From NCBI GenBank assembly GCA_964392065.1, contig CAYMOG010000009.1:1-41777 (forward strand): a stretch of DNA of 41,777 nt, read 5' to 3'. Positions 17,559 through 26,741 of the stretch are shown one piece after another. This DNA is from JASBZA01 sp964392065 (GTDB lineage: Bacteria; Bacillota; Clostridia; Saccharofermentanales; Fastidiosipilaceae). The notes under the pieces were generated by a model. It did no database searches and had not been told where the DNA came from. It saw nothing but the letters and a program-made list of their open reading frames with translations. The position numbers and the translations under genes are program-made. Every line of letters begins with the position of its first letter. The stretch's first letter is position 1.

Positions 17559-19319
17559 TTATTTCTCCAATTTTTTAATAAGGTCAAATAAATCCATTGC
17601 AGCTTGTTTCGGTCCTTCTTGAGCTTGGTCCTGAATACCAAGTTGTGTACGTAAACTTCCGATGACTACACCATCTTCAAACATTTGCTTGAAATAATCT
17701 TCGATGAGATTCGTTGTGTCAAACTCCTTTTGTACAGGTCCGAATGGATTGGCGAAGAAGGAAGTGGTAAGTCCTTTCTCGCTGGTGGTGCCTTTGGCCA
17801 TACGCTTACCTTCGACGAATGTTGGCAGGGCATCTTCTATATTATGATAAATTTCTATTGCCGATTCGTCATCGTTTACGGCATCATAGTTATTCGCATA
17901 AACGAATATATCAACTTCTAGCCCTTCCATGATTTGGTCATAGGTGGAAACCGGCGTAATTAAACGTGCATTAATCTTGTCGGGGTTCATGAAAATCGAA
18001 CGGTCTAACTCTTGGAAGGCATAACCGGAATCCAAGTCATCGAGCCTTACAAATGCACCGATTTCTGTACCATATCCTTTTACCTTACGTGTATCGGGAT
18101 CGAAACGGAAAGTGCCCATATCATCGAAAATAATGGTCATTTCAGTAATATGGTCAGCGGCCAAAGCCCTGAACGCTTCGATACTCTCCGATTTTCCCGC
18201 ACCGGAGTCTCCCATAATTACCACGTTCGCTTCCTTACCGTCCTTCAGGATGATACGCACCATAGCGCCATGAATAGGCAGGTTTCCATGATGGATTTGG
18301 CGCACATTGTGTAAGGTTAGCATCATTTTCTTCATATAGCCGAAGTAATCGTAAGCATCATGATGCGATACGAAACCGACCATAATGTCGTTTCGTTGAT
18401 CATGGAAGAAGCCATCTTCGGGGTGTTCACTATGATTATTGGCACCGAAGATATAAATCAGATCAGGCTTTTTACCTGAGACTTCATGCTCAGTTGCTAT
18501 TTGGAATAAGTTGGCCAGTGAAACGCCATGGGTCAAATAATCTCTGTGGACAAAAACAAAGGCTAAATACTCACCGACATAGCAAGGGAAACAATAGAAG
18601 TGGTCGTCATTGATGCCCATACGCTCAATGGGATTCTGTAAGCTTTCTTCGAAAATACCACTTCTAGTATTCTTTTTTGGATAAGAGATAAAAGGTGTTT
18701 CTAAGATAAGTTCTTTTACAAAATTTATACCACGCAGTTTCTCGTAACCATTAGGTATTGCCCAGATGTAGCGTTTACAAATCATACCTACATTGGTGCC
18801 TGCTTTGACCTGACGTAAAACATTTGGTTTTTGCATCTGTACATTAACGGAAATTTCTCTGTATAAAGCAAGTACCAATTCATCGAATCTGGCCTTGGCA
18901 TTCTCAAATGATGAGGTAGCTAGTCCTGCAGAAGTCGTCGTTTCGAAATACACAGCATAGCGTTCAAGATTACGCCAGAACTTATAGACACTTTCAACGA
19001 ACCGTAAGAGTGCAAAGCGATCCTCATAAGCACTATGAAATTCCGGAATAGATTGAGAAATCTCTTGAATATCCATAGAAGTTAATAATTTCGCTAAGCG
19101 AGTGATTGCCATAATGCGTGCTTCGCGTTTGACTTGTGGAAAATAAAAATTTATGAGACGGAAGAACTGGGAATGTTCTTGTTGCTCAAGACTATTTAAA
19201 TAATGATCGAGAAGTGAGCGAAAGGCTTCGCTATCTAATATTTGGTCGAAGGACGTATAGTATTTCTCGGTAAAGTTTAGTATTGCTTTGTCATTGCTTA
19301 ATGACCATTCTGTTTTCAT
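17559..19319 (-). CDS. PEP carboxykinase/HPr kinase-like P-loop ATPase
   Basis: 586 aa, soluble. The Walker A GDSGAGKSES (370-379) is of the HPrK/PEPCK type, with a matching acidic IIFDDMG segment (397-402) where that fold binds metal. The N-terminal ~210 residues are helical and unlike known PEPCK. The remaining PEPCK substrate motifs are not evident to me, so calling it PEP carboxykinase by enzyme name would overreach; a kinase role on an unknown substrate is as likely. ATG start with AGGAGG upstream, then a divergent 122-bp region to the DUF1846 gene with a possible minus-strand -10 (TATAAT at 19354-19359). It ends at a strong terminator. Confidence 0.65.
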   Translation of the reverse strand: MKTEWSLSNDKAILNFTEKYYTSFDQILDSEAFRSLLDHYLNSLEQQEHSQFFRLINFYFPQVKREARIMAITRLAKLLTSMDIQEISQSIPEFHSAYEDRFALLRFVESVYKFWRNLERYAVYFETTTSAGLATSSFENAKARFDELVLALYREISVNVQMQKPNVLRQVKAGTNVGMICKRYIWAIPNGYEKLRGINFVKELILETPFISYPKKNTRSGIFEESLQNPIERMGINDDHFYCFPCYVGEYLAFVFVHRDYLTHGVSLANLFQIATEHEVSGKKPDLIYIFGANNHSEHPEDGFFHDQRNDIMVGFVSHHDAYDYFGYMKKMMLTLHNVRQIHHGNLPIHGAMVRIILKDGKEANVVIMGDSGAGKSESIEAFRALAADHITEMTIIFDDMGTFRFDPDTRKVKGYGTEIGAFVRLDDLDSGYAFQELDRSIFMNPDKINARLITPVSTYDQIMEGLEVDIFVYANNYDAVNDDESAIEIYHNIEDALPTFVEGKRMAKGTTSEKGLTTSFFANPFGPVQKEFDTTNLIEDYFKQMFEDGVVIGSLRTQLGIQDQAQEGPKQAAMDLFDLIKKLEK

Positions 19320-19441
19320 AATGAACCTCCTGTTTTAAGGGTAGACATTAACCATTATACAGAAAAAATCGCAAAAAATAAAAATCATGGGATATACTAG
19401 AAATATGGGGTTCCGCTATAATAGCGCGATGGAGGTGTACT

Positions 19442-20965
19442 ATGTGGAAAAAAGGTTTTGATAGTGAACAATATTTGGTAGAGCAGAGTCAATACATTAT
19501 GGAGAGAGTGGAAGCTTACGATAAAGTGTATTTGGAATTCGGTGGTAAGCTTATGGGAGATTTTCATGCTATGCGCGTTCTCCCTGGTTTCGATCCCGAT
19601 GCAAAAGTTAAAATGCTTCAGAAGCTAAAAGACGATATGGAAATTATCATATGTGTTTATGCTGCAGATATTGAGCAGAATCGTATGCGTGGAGATTACG
19701 GAATTACCTATGATGAAGAAGTTTTCCGTATGATTGATGATTTTAGACACTGGGGACTACAAGTAAATAGTGTCGTACTTACACGATTTAGTGGTCAGAA
19801 TGCGGCAAAAGTATTCGCAACGAAATTAAGACGTAGAAATATAGAAGTCTATACCCATGCCTATACAGAAGGTTACCCCATGGACGTGGACACCATCGTA
19901 AGTTCATCCGGCTATGGCCAAAACTCATTTATCGAAACTACGAAACGCTTAGTCGTCGTAACGGCACCTGGACCTAATTCCGGGAAATTGGGTACTTGTT
20001 TAAGTCAGTTATACCATGAAACCCAGAGAGGGAACAAAGCAGGTTACTCCAAATTTGAAACATTTCCTATATGGAACCTACCTCTGAAACATCCCGTAAA
20101 TGTAGCCTATGAGGCGGCGACAGCCGACTTACTAGACATTAATATGATAGATCCTTTCCATTTGGAAAAATATGGTGTATCTTCTGTAAACTACAATAGA
20201 GACATTGATCAATTTCCCTTATTACGTAGGATTCTAAAAAAAATCTATGGAGAAGAAATTCCATTTTATTCTCCAACAGAAATGGGCGTGAATCGTGTAG
20301 GCTTCTGTATAACCGATGACGAAGCGTGTCAAGAAGCTGCAAACCAAGAAATTATTAGAAGAAGTTTTCACCTTGCATGTGATTTCAAGCGAGGCACTGT
20401 GAGCCCAGAAATAGCACAGAGAGGGAAACTTCTCATGGATGAAATGCAATTAACCGAAGAAGATCGTTCTGTGGTAAGGCCAGCAAGAGAGTATTCCAAA
20501 CGTTTACTCGATAGGCCAGGCAGTTCAATTAAAGAAAATCTTACACCTCAGGCTACAGCTCTAGAACTGCCCGACGGAGAAATCGTTACCGGTAAAGGCT
20601 CGCAATCGATGAGTTCTATTGCCGCATGTTTACTAAATGCAGTAAAAGCAATGGCTGGTTTAGCGGATCCCTTGCATTTACTCTCGCCTGTTATCTTAGA
20701 ACCCATACATTATTTAAAAGAAGATATCTTCGGCCAAAAAATGCATTACTTAGATGCCAAAGAAATCCTCCTTGCTCTAAGTATTTCGGCTGCCACAAAC
20801 CCTATGGCTGAAGTCGCACTCGTACAACTTCGGAGTTTGCGTGGTTGCCAGGCGCATTCTACGGTTATTCCATCCAAAAATGATGAAGCGGTATGTAGAG
20901 ATTTAGGCATAGATATTACTTCGGATCCAGTATTCTCATCTGCCTCGCTCTACTATAATAATTAG
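19442..20965 (+). CDS. DUF1846 family protein
   Basis: 507 aa, the usual size of this conserved Bacillota family, whose function is unknown. Recognisable features are the N-terminal KKGFDSEQYL and YLEFGGKLMGDFHA segments, RMRGDYGITYDEE, and a nucleotide-binding-like loop TAPGPNSGKLGTCLSQ followed by ETFPIWNLPLKHPVN. ATG start with ATGGAGG upstream. A TATAAT (19417-19422) is a possible -10, without a good -35. Monocistronic, divergent from the PEPCK/HPrK-like gene and closed by a hairpin terminator. Confidence 0.93.
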   Translation: MWKKGFDSEQYLVEQSQYIMERVEAYDKVYLEFGGKLMGDFHAMRVLPGFDPDAKVKMLQKLKDDMEIIICVYAADIEQNRMRGDYGITYDEEVFRMIDDFRHWGLQVNSVVLTRFSGQNAAKVFATKLRRRNIEVYTHAYTEGYPMDVDTIVSSSGYGQNSFIETTKRLVVVTAPGPNSGKLGTCLSQLYHETQRGNKAGYSKFETFPIWNLPLKHPVNVAYEAATADLLDINMIDPFHLEKYGVSSVNYNRDIDQFPLLRRILKKIYGEEIPFYSPTEMGVNRVGFCITDDEACQEAANQEIIRRSFHLACDFKRGTVSPEIAQRGKLLMDEMQLTEEDRSVVRPAREYSKRLLDRPGSSIKENLTPQATALELPDGEIVTGKGSQSMSSIAACLLNAVKAMAGLADPLHLLSPVILEPIHYLKEDIFGQKMHYLDAKEILLALSISAATNPMAEVALVQLRSLRGCQAHSTVIPSKNDEAVCRDLGIDITSDPVFSSASLYYNN

Positions 20966-21005
20966 ATGAAAAAATGCTATGAGCAGTTGATTAAGTAGTT
21001 TATTT

Positions 21006-21049
21006 ACCGGATGCATACACTGTTACAGAATATGTATCCGGTATTTGTT
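21006..21049 (+). terminator. Terminator of the DUF1846 gene
   Basis: A 12-bp stem (21006-21017 with 21031-21042, one G-U pair) with a 13-nt loop, followed by ATTTGTTT. It lies 40 bases after the stop codon. Confidence 0.75.
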
Positions 21050-21141
21050 TCCGAGATTTAGAATGTACAATTTTCCCTCGTCGCAAAATCCAGCGCATGA
21101 CTAAAACTTCTTATAATTTCAAAAAAGTGTTTCAAAGGTAC

Positions 21142-21179
21142 TTGATTTTATGAGAGGTTTCATAAGATAATGCTATAAA
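21142..21179 (+). promoter_or_regulatory. Probable promoter of the thrS leader
   Basis: TTGATT (21142-21147), 18-bp spacer, GATAAT (21166-21171). An overlapping extended -10 TGCTATAAA (21171-21179) is an alternative. Both would start transcription just before the T-box stem I. Between the DUF1846 terminator and this promoter (21050-21141) I see nothing recognisable. Confidence 0.5.
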
Positions 21180-21183
21180 GCGT

Positions 21184-21414
21184 TGAAGGAAAGAGTACTA
21201 TTTATCTGAACTGGACAAGAGAAGGAAACCTAGGCTGGAAGTTTCCCCAGAGAATAGATAGGAAGACCACTCCGGAGCTAGTAGAGGGATAGAAGTTAAA
21301 TCTGAAATCTACTCGGTACTTGCCGATAGAAGATTAATGAGTTAAATACAAGGTGGAACCGTGTTAATTATTAGCACCCTTGGTCAAGCATATGGCTTGG
21401 TCAGGGGTTTTCTT
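21184..21414 (+). promoter_or_regulatory. Threonine T-box riboswitch controlling thrS
   Basis: A complete T-box leader. Stem I starts around 21184 (GAAGGAAAGAGTAC). Its apex is GGAAAC...GTTTCC, enclosing the conserved GGCTGGAAG-type distal loop (21223-21246). The 3' side carries GAAGACCACTCCGGAGC, in which ACC (21266-21268) is the threonine specifier codon. The T-box sequence AGGTGGAACCGTG (21351-21363) contains TGGA, which would pair with an uncharged tRNA acceptor end UCCA. The terminator is CCCTTGGTCAAGC (21377-21389) with GCTTGGTCAGGGG (21395-21407), followed by TTTTCTT. Uncharged tRNA-Thr should favour the antiterminator and raise thrS expression. Confidence 0.93.
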
Positions 21415-21440
21415 ATATTATAAGAGGAAAGGAAAGTATT

Positions 21441-23369
21441 ATGAATATTAAATTAAAGGACGGATCAGTCAGAACTTATAGTACTCCGATGATGGTCTTC
21501 GATATTGCAAAAGATATTAGTGAGGGCTTAGCACGAAATGCTATGGCAGCACGAGTGGATGGTGAGCCTGTAGACTTGCGTTATGTTGTAACGGAGGATG
21601 CAGATCTGGAAATTGTCGGGTTTGATGACCCTGAAGGTAAGCATGCATTCTGGCATACCAGTTCTCATATCATGGCGCAAGCAGTTGAGAGACTCTTCCC
21701 AGGTGCTAAGCTTGCCATTGGACCAGCAATTAAAGATGGTTACTACTACGATATTGAGTTCGAAAGACAAATCACAGAAGACGATTTATTGGCTATTGAG
21801 AAGGAAATGAAGAATATTATCAAGGAAAAACTTGATATTATAAGTTTTGTATTACCTAGAGAAGAAGCCATTAAACTTATGGAAGAAAAAGGTGAACCCT
21901 ATAAGGTAGAACTTATCGAAGATTTACCTGAAGATGAAACTATTAGCTTCTATAAGCAAGGAGAATTTGTCGACCTATGTGCAGGGCCACACTTGATGAA
22001 TGTGAAACCTGTTAAGGCTTTTAAACTCACTTCTATCGCAGGTGCCTATTGGCGTGGAGATGAGAAGAAGCAAATGCTAACAAGAATTTATGGTACTTCT
22101 TATCCTAAGAATAAGGATTTAGAAGAGCACTTGGCGAGAATAGAAGAGGCTAAGAAGAGAGACCATAGAAGATTAGGTAAAGAGATGAAGTTATTTGCTC
22201 TTATGGAAGAAGGCCCTGGATTCCCCTTCTTCTTACCCAATGGAATGATTCTCAAGAATGAGTTAATGAAGTATTGGCAGGAGTTACATGATAGAGAAAA
22301 TTATAAAATGATTTCTACTCCGATTATACTTAACCGTTCTCTCTGGGAGACTTCGGGTCACTGGGGGCATTATAAAGAAAATATGTATACAACCGTTATT
22401 GATGATGAAGATTACGCTATCAAACCTATGAACTGTCCAGGAAGTTTAATGGTTTATAATTCAGAACCCCATTCGTATAGGGATTTACCATTGCGTATGG
22501 CTGAAGTAGGACTCGTACATCGTCATGAGAAATCTGGTCAAATGCATGGTCTCATGAGGGTGAGAGCGTTTAGCCAGGATGATGCACATATTTATATGGC
22601 ACCAGAACATGTAAAAGATGAGATCAAAGATGTTGTGCGTTTAATAGATGAGGTGTACAAGAAATTTGGCTTTAATTACCATGTGGAGTTGTCGACTAAG
22701 CCGGAGAATTCTATGGGTTCCCAAGAAGAGTGGGATATGGCCACAGAAGCTCTAGCGCAAGCCGTTCAGGAGATGGGGGTTCCCTATGTTGTAAATGAAG
22801 GTGATGGTGCTTTTTACGGTCCTAAGTTAGATTTCCATTTAGAGGATTCACTCGGAAGAACATGGCAATGTGGAACTATTCAATTGGATTTCCAATTGCC
22901 TCAGCGTTTTGAAGCGGAGTATGTGGCAGCAGATGGTGAAAGACATAGACCCATTATGATTCATCGTGTAGTTTACGGTGCATTTGAGCGATTTATGGGT
23001 ATATTAATCGAACATTTCGGTGGGAAGTTTCCTGTTTGGCTACAGCCTGAACAAGTCCGTATTCTTCCTATTACCGATCGTCATTTAGAGTATGCTCGAG
23101 AAGTCATGCAGCAACTTAAGAGTCTAGGCATTCGAGCCCATGTGGACGATCGAAATGAGAAAACCGGATGGAAAGTTCGTCAGGCTCAAGTGGAGCGTGT
23201 CAATTATATGCTTATCGTTGGTGATAAGGAAGCGGAGGAGAATACAGTATCCTTACGTATACGGGATTATGAGAAGAATTTAACACTTCCCCGTGATGAA
23301 TTTGCTTCCATGGTAGCAGAAGAAATTGCTTCAAGAAGTATGGAATCCTCTTTTTCAGTAGAGAAATAG
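21441..23369 (+). CDS. thrS: Threonyl-tRNA synthetase
   Basis: 642 aa, full length. Order: TGS domain (1-~65); editing domain with HTSSHIMAQAV and CAGPHL; class II catalytic core with zinc ligands around MNCPG, RMAEVGLVHRHE (motif 2 region), DFHLEDSLGRTWQCGTIQLD and HRVVYGAFERFMGIL (motif 3); then the C-terminal anticodon-binding domain (VRILPITDRH onward). Charges tRNA-Thr and edits Ser-tRNA-Thr. ATG start with GAGGAAAGG upstream. Controlled by the T-box in its leader; ends at a strong terminator. Confidence 0.98.
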   Translation: MNIKLKDGSVRTYSTPMMVFDIAKDISEGLARNAMAARVDGEPVDLRYVVTEDADLEIVGFDDPEGKHAFWHTSSHIMAQAVERLFPGAKLAIGPAIKDGYYYDIEFERQITEDDLLAIEKEMKNIIKEKLDIISFVLPREEAIKLMEEKGEPYKVELIEDLPEDETISFYKQGEFVDLCAGPHLMNVKPVKAFKLTSIAGAYWRGDEKKQMLTRIYGTSYPKNKDLEEHLARIEEAKKRDHRRLGKEMKLFALMEEGPGFPFFLPNGMILKNELMKYWQELHDRENYKMISTPIILNRSLWETSGHWGHYKENMYTTVIDDEDYAIKPMNCPGSLMVYNSEPHSYRDLPLRMAEVGLVHRHEKSGQMHGLMRVRAFSQDDAHIYMAPEHVKDEIKDVVRLIDEVYKKFGFNYHVELSTKPENSMGSQEEWDMATEALAQAVQEMGVPYVVNEGDGAFYGPKLDFHLEDSLGRTWQCGTIQLDFQLPQRFEAEYVAADGERHRPIMIHRVVYGAFERFMGILIEHFGGKFPVWLQPEQVRILPITDRHLEYAREVMQQLKSLGIRAHVDDRNEKTGWKVRQAQVERVNYMLIVGDKEAEENTVSLRIRDYEKNLTLPRDEFASMVAEEIASRSMESSFSVEK

Positions 23370-23385
23370 GATTCTCGGGATAAAG

Positions 23386-23426
23386 AAAAAGTGCAGATTC
23401 TCACGTTAGGCTATCTGCACTTTTTT
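23386..23426 (+). terminator. Terminator of thrS
   Basis: AAAAAGTGCAGAT (23386-23398) pairs perfectly with ATCTGCACTTTTT (23413-23425), 14-nt loop, T-run TTTTTT. It lies 16 bases after the thrS stop. Confidence 0.92.
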
Positions 23427-23514
23427 GGTTTTCTGAAATAGTCGAATTGAATTTTGCTATAATAGGATTATATTAGAAAATTTATTGAGAAATCCGTTTG
23501 GGAGAGGAGGGTTT

Positions 23515-23946
23515 ATGCAGAAGATAAAAAACTTTTTCTGGAATGTAAAAGAAGCTATGGCCGATGCAGGAGCTGTGATTAAGGATGCTGTACAAGGCAA
23601 AATGTTTGAGTTTCTCGCGACTATTATGATGGTCATGTCGATTGTGCTTTATACACTTGGTCCTATATATGATTTCGAAAACTTAAGAAATAATGGGATG
23701 ACTCTAGCTGTGAATTTTCGTACGATTTTTGAATCTGCTCATCGTGGTGGAGGTTCCTTCGGGCTCATGACCTTTTTCTTCTTTTTGATTGATTTCATCA
23801 AAGATAAGAAAATTTATGGTACTTGGGAGAATCCACGATCGAAGATTGTACGTATGATTGTACAAGGAATTTTTATGACGATTTTTTACGTTTTAGTATT
23901 ACTGGCTAGACGAGGATTAATGAGTAGGATTTTTGGCATCATATAA
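23515..23946 (+). CDS. Small integral membrane protein, unknown
   Basis: 143 aa from ATG 23515, chosen because AGGAGG (23505-23510) sits 4 bases upstream. An in-frame TTG at 23485 has no such site. A short amphipathic N-terminus (MQKIKNFFWNVKEAM) is followed by three hydrophobic segments (about residues 36-52, 86-99 and 117-131), with basic residues between. I do not recognise a family. The next small membrane gene overlaps its 3' end, so the two are probably made together. A possible -10 TATAAT occurs at 23457-23462, without a clear -35. Confidence 0.7.
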   Translation: MQKIKNFFWNVKEAMADAGAVIKDAVQGKMFEFLATIMMVMSIVLYTLGPIYDFENLRNNGMTLAVNFRTIFESAHRGGGSFGLMTFFFFLIDFIKDKKIYGTWENPRSKIVRMIVQGIFMTIFYVLVLLARRGLMSRIFGII

Positions 23947-24331
23947 TAGAGGAAATAACAGAGTAGAATTATTTGCAGAACGTAAGAAACGCAAGCAGGA
24001 AAAACGCCAACAATTGGTAGCAGAGCCTGTATATACAATACTGGCACGCTATTTCTATTATCTTGCGCTTGTGGCGAGTCTCGTATTCCCATTTCTAGAT
24101 TTGATTTCTAGCGTAAGACATAGTGGTGCGGTTAAGCTTTCGCATATTTTCTTTAGCAATGCTCTAATGGTATTTTTATTTTCCTTACCAACTTGGCTTT
24201 TCTATGGTATTGATTATTTGCGAAACAAGCCCTGGCCGGAGAAAAAGCGTAAGCTTAGACGTATGTTAGTCTTACTAATCTTTTTGATTTTGTATGTATT
24301 CCTCGGTTTGTTTTTCCTCCTAGTTTTTTAA
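23933..24331 (+). CDS. Small three-pass membrane protein, unknown
   Basis: Up to 132 aa from TTG 23933, overlapping the previous gene by 14 bases. The start is uncertain: a TTG near 24014, preceded by AGGAAAA, would give ~105 aa. The N-terminus is strongly basic (ERKKRKQEKRQQ). Three hydrophobic segments follow (around YFYYLALVASLVFPFL, NALMVFLFSLPTWLFYG and LVLLIFLILYVFLGLFF), with a basic KKRKLRR between the last two. No family recognised. Pairing with the upstream membrane protein suggests a two-component membrane unit. Confidence 0.6.
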   Translation: MASYNRGNNRVELFAERKKRKQEKRQQLVAEPVYTILARYFYYLALVASLVFPFLDLISSVRHSGAVKLSHIFFSNALMVFLFSLPTWLFYGIDYLRNKPWPEKKRKLRRMLVLLIFLILYVFLGLFFLLVF

Positions 24332-24398
24332 AACATTCAGTAATAGATTATAATACGGTGTATGTACAAACTGAGATACTAAGTGAAGGAGTGTTCTT

Positions 24399-26741
24399 GT
24401 GCCCGATATAAGCCCTAGCAATCAAATTATGTCCCAATGGGAGTTACATGTGGGAAAAAACTTGGAGCCTTCGGAGATGTGGTATGACTTTCCAATTAGG
24501 CCAGGTTTTACCTTGCAAAATGGTGCAATTGCCCTTCCCAAAGGGGTAAGCTTTACGGTTCACTCTGAAGGTGCGCATCATGTTGATTTATTATTATTTA
24601 AGAAAGGCGCCTCGAAACCTTATGCCATTATTCCCTATCCAGAAAAATACCGGATAGGCGATGTCTTCTCCATGATTGTATTCGGACTAGATATAACAGA
24701 TTTAGAATATGCTTTTCGTTTAGATGGTGAATTTAATCCTCAAGAAGGTTTATGGTTCGATCGTAAACGTGTCGTGGTAGATCCTTATGCTCGGAAGTTG
24801 GTGATTCGTAGTGAGGATCCCCATTACCCTTATAGAGCTGCGGTGACGGTGGATACTTTTGATTGGGAGGATTCTACCGCGCCTTCGTTAGAGCAAAACG
24901 AAATGATTATTTATGAGCTACATGTAAAAGGATTTACAGCCCATGAAAGTTCTGGTGTGAAGCATAAGGGAACGTTCGCTGGTCTCCAAGAGAAAATTCC
25001 TTATCTCAAAGAATTAGGCATAAATGTGGTTGAATTAATGCCAATTTTTGCCTTCGATGAGATGGCAGACCCAAGAGAGCATGAAGGGAAGATCCTCACC
25101 GATTATTGGGGCTATAACCCAGCGGCCTTTTTCGCCTATCATACGAACTATGCTTCCTATGACGAACAGCATATCGAAGGACATGAACTTAAAACATTGG
25201 TCAAAGCTCTCCATGATAATGGCATAGAAGTTATTCTTGACGTTGTTTTTAATCATACTGTAGAAGGGGACGAGAGAGGGCCTTACATTTCATTTCGCGG
25301 ATTTGATAACAATATTTACTATATGCTTACACCTGAAGGTTACTATTATAATTTCTCAGGTTGTGGAAATACTTTAAATGCGAACCATCCTATCGTTCGG
25401 CAAATGATTCTGGAGTGTCTAAGATATTGGGTTTCTGCGTATCATATCGATGGCTTTCGCTTCGACTTGGCCTCTATTTTAGGGCGTTATGAGGATGGCT
25501 CTCCTATGAGTGATCCGCCGTTGCTTGAATCTTTGGCCTACGATCCTATTTTGAAAAAGGCAGAGCTTATTGCGGAGGCTTGGGATGCTGGTGGTCTCTA
25601 TCAAGTTGGAAGCTTCCCGTCATGGAACCGTTGGGGAGAGTGGAATGGGCGCTACCGTGATGATTTGCGTTGTTTCCTGAAGGGCGATTATGGCATGACC
25701 CATACGGCAGCCCAGAGAATTACAGGATCCAAAGATTTGTATCCTATAGAGAAACGTGGCAGCCATGCGTCTGTAAACTTCATTACCTGCCATGATGGTT
25801 TTACTCTGAGAGATTTATACTCTTATAGTGTGAAACATAATTGGGCTAACGGTTGGGAGAATACAGATGGAGAGAATAACAACAATAGTTGGAATTGTGG
25901 TATAGAAGGTGAGACGAATTTGCCTTCGGTTCTGAAATTACGTCAGAAAATGGTACTTAACGCTTGTGTCGTGCTCTTGTCTTCTATCGGCATTCCTATG
26001 ATTTTGGCCGGAGATGAGTTCGGGAATACACAATTTGGAAATAACAATCCCTATTGTCAAGATAATGAAATTTCATGGTTAGATTGGAATTTGGAGCAAG
26101 AGAATCAAGAACTCTTCCAATTCTGGAAGAAAATGATTTCTTTTCGTAAGCATCATCCTGTGCTTAGGGGCAGTAGTCCTGATGCAAGGTGTGGGTTTCC
26201 TGCAACATCCTTCCATGGTTTAAAACCCTGGCATCTGGAAAAAGAAGATAATGTACATTACTTAGGTGTAATGTTTGCAGGGCAAGATGAATACGGTAAG
26301 CGAGATGAAGTCATTTATCTAGCTATTAATACCAGTTGGCATAAGCGGACTATCACGTTGCCTACGATGCCCCATAAGGAGTTCTGGCATCAACTTATTA
26401 ATACATCAGAAGACTGGAATAAGAATTTCATCGAGGATCCTATTGATGCACCTATCCTAGATAATTACCTGGTAATGGAAGAGCGTTCCGTTTCCTTATT
26501 AATCTCTTATCCTCTTGAATCCTGGGAGAAGGCGGAGGAAGCCAAGAAGAAGGTGCGTACGGATTTCGTCAATCGACAGATTGGTAGAAGCAAACTCTAC
26601 CGTTATCACTTGCGTAATGAAATTCGTAGCGGTACCTATACTCCATGGCGTCAAACCCCTAGCGCGACTCGTAGAGAATCTAATCCGGATTGGCAAAAGT
26701 ATCTACCTAAGAATGAAAATAAAGAGGAGACAGAAAAATAA
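24399..26741 (+). CDS. glgX: Glycogen debranching enzyme / isoamylase-type GH13
   Basis: 780 aa, no signal peptide, so cytoplasmic. The N-terminal CBM48-like domain (~30-150) is followed by a GH13 barrel with DVVFNHT, the nucleophile in DGFRFDLAS, the acid/base Glu in ELIAEAWDAGG and the transition-state Asp in ITCHDGFTL. It hydrolyses alpha-1,6 branches in glycogen or limit dextrins. The layout matches the GlgX/isoamylase group more than secreted pullulanases. Compared with the common ~650-720 aa, it carries an extra basic C-terminal tail of about 65 residues. GTG start at 24399 with AAGGAG upstream; TATAAT at 24349-24354 is a possible -10. Its TAA abuts the threonine aldolase ATG (AATAATG). 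No other glycogen genes are in the window. Confidence 0.88.
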   Translation: MPDISPSNQIMSQWELHVGKNLEPSEMWYDFPIRPGFTLQNGAIALPKGVSFTVHSEGAHHVDLLLFKKGASKPYAIIPYPEKYRIGDVFSMIVFGLDITDLEYAFRLDGEFNPQEGLWFDRKRVVVDPYARKLVIRSEDPHYPYRAAVTVDTFDWEDSTAPSLEQNEMIIYELHVKGFTAHESSGVKHKGTFAGLQEKIPYLKELGINVVELMPIFAFDEMADPREHEGKILTDYWGYNPAAFFAYHTNYASYDEQHIEGHELKTLVKALHDNGIEVILDVVFNHTVEGDERGPYISFRGFDNNIYYMLTPEGYYYNFSGCGNTLNANHPIVRQMILECLRYWVSAYHIDGFRFDLASILGRYEDGSPMSDPPLLESLAYDPILKKAELIAEAWDAGGLYQVGSFPSWNRWGEWNGRYRDDLRCFLKGDYGMTHTAAQRITGSKDLYPIEKRGSHASVNFITCHDGFTLRDLYSYSVKHNWANGWENTDGENNNNSWNCGIEGETNLPSVLKLRQKMVLNACVVLLSSIGIPMILAGDEFGNTQFGNNNPYCQDNEISWLDWNLEQENQELFQFWKKMISFRKHHPVLRGSSPDARCGFPATSFHGLKPWHLEKEDNVHYLGVMFAGQDEYGKRDEVIYLAINTSWHKRTITLPTMPHKEFWHQLINTSEDWNKNFIEDPIDAPILDNYLVMEERSVSLLISYPLESWEKAEEAKKKVRTDFVNRQIGRSKLYRYHLRNEIRSGTYTPWRQTPSATRRESNPDWQKYLPKNENKEETEK

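Noticed and set aside
17559..19319. Straightforward annotation as phosphoenolpyruvate carboxykinase
   Set aside because: Only the P-loop and one metal-binding-like segment are visible; substrate-binding motifs were not found by eye.
23485..23514. TTG 23485 as start of the small membrane protein
   Set aside because: ATG 23515 has a perfect AGGAGG just upstream, which lies inside the longer frame.
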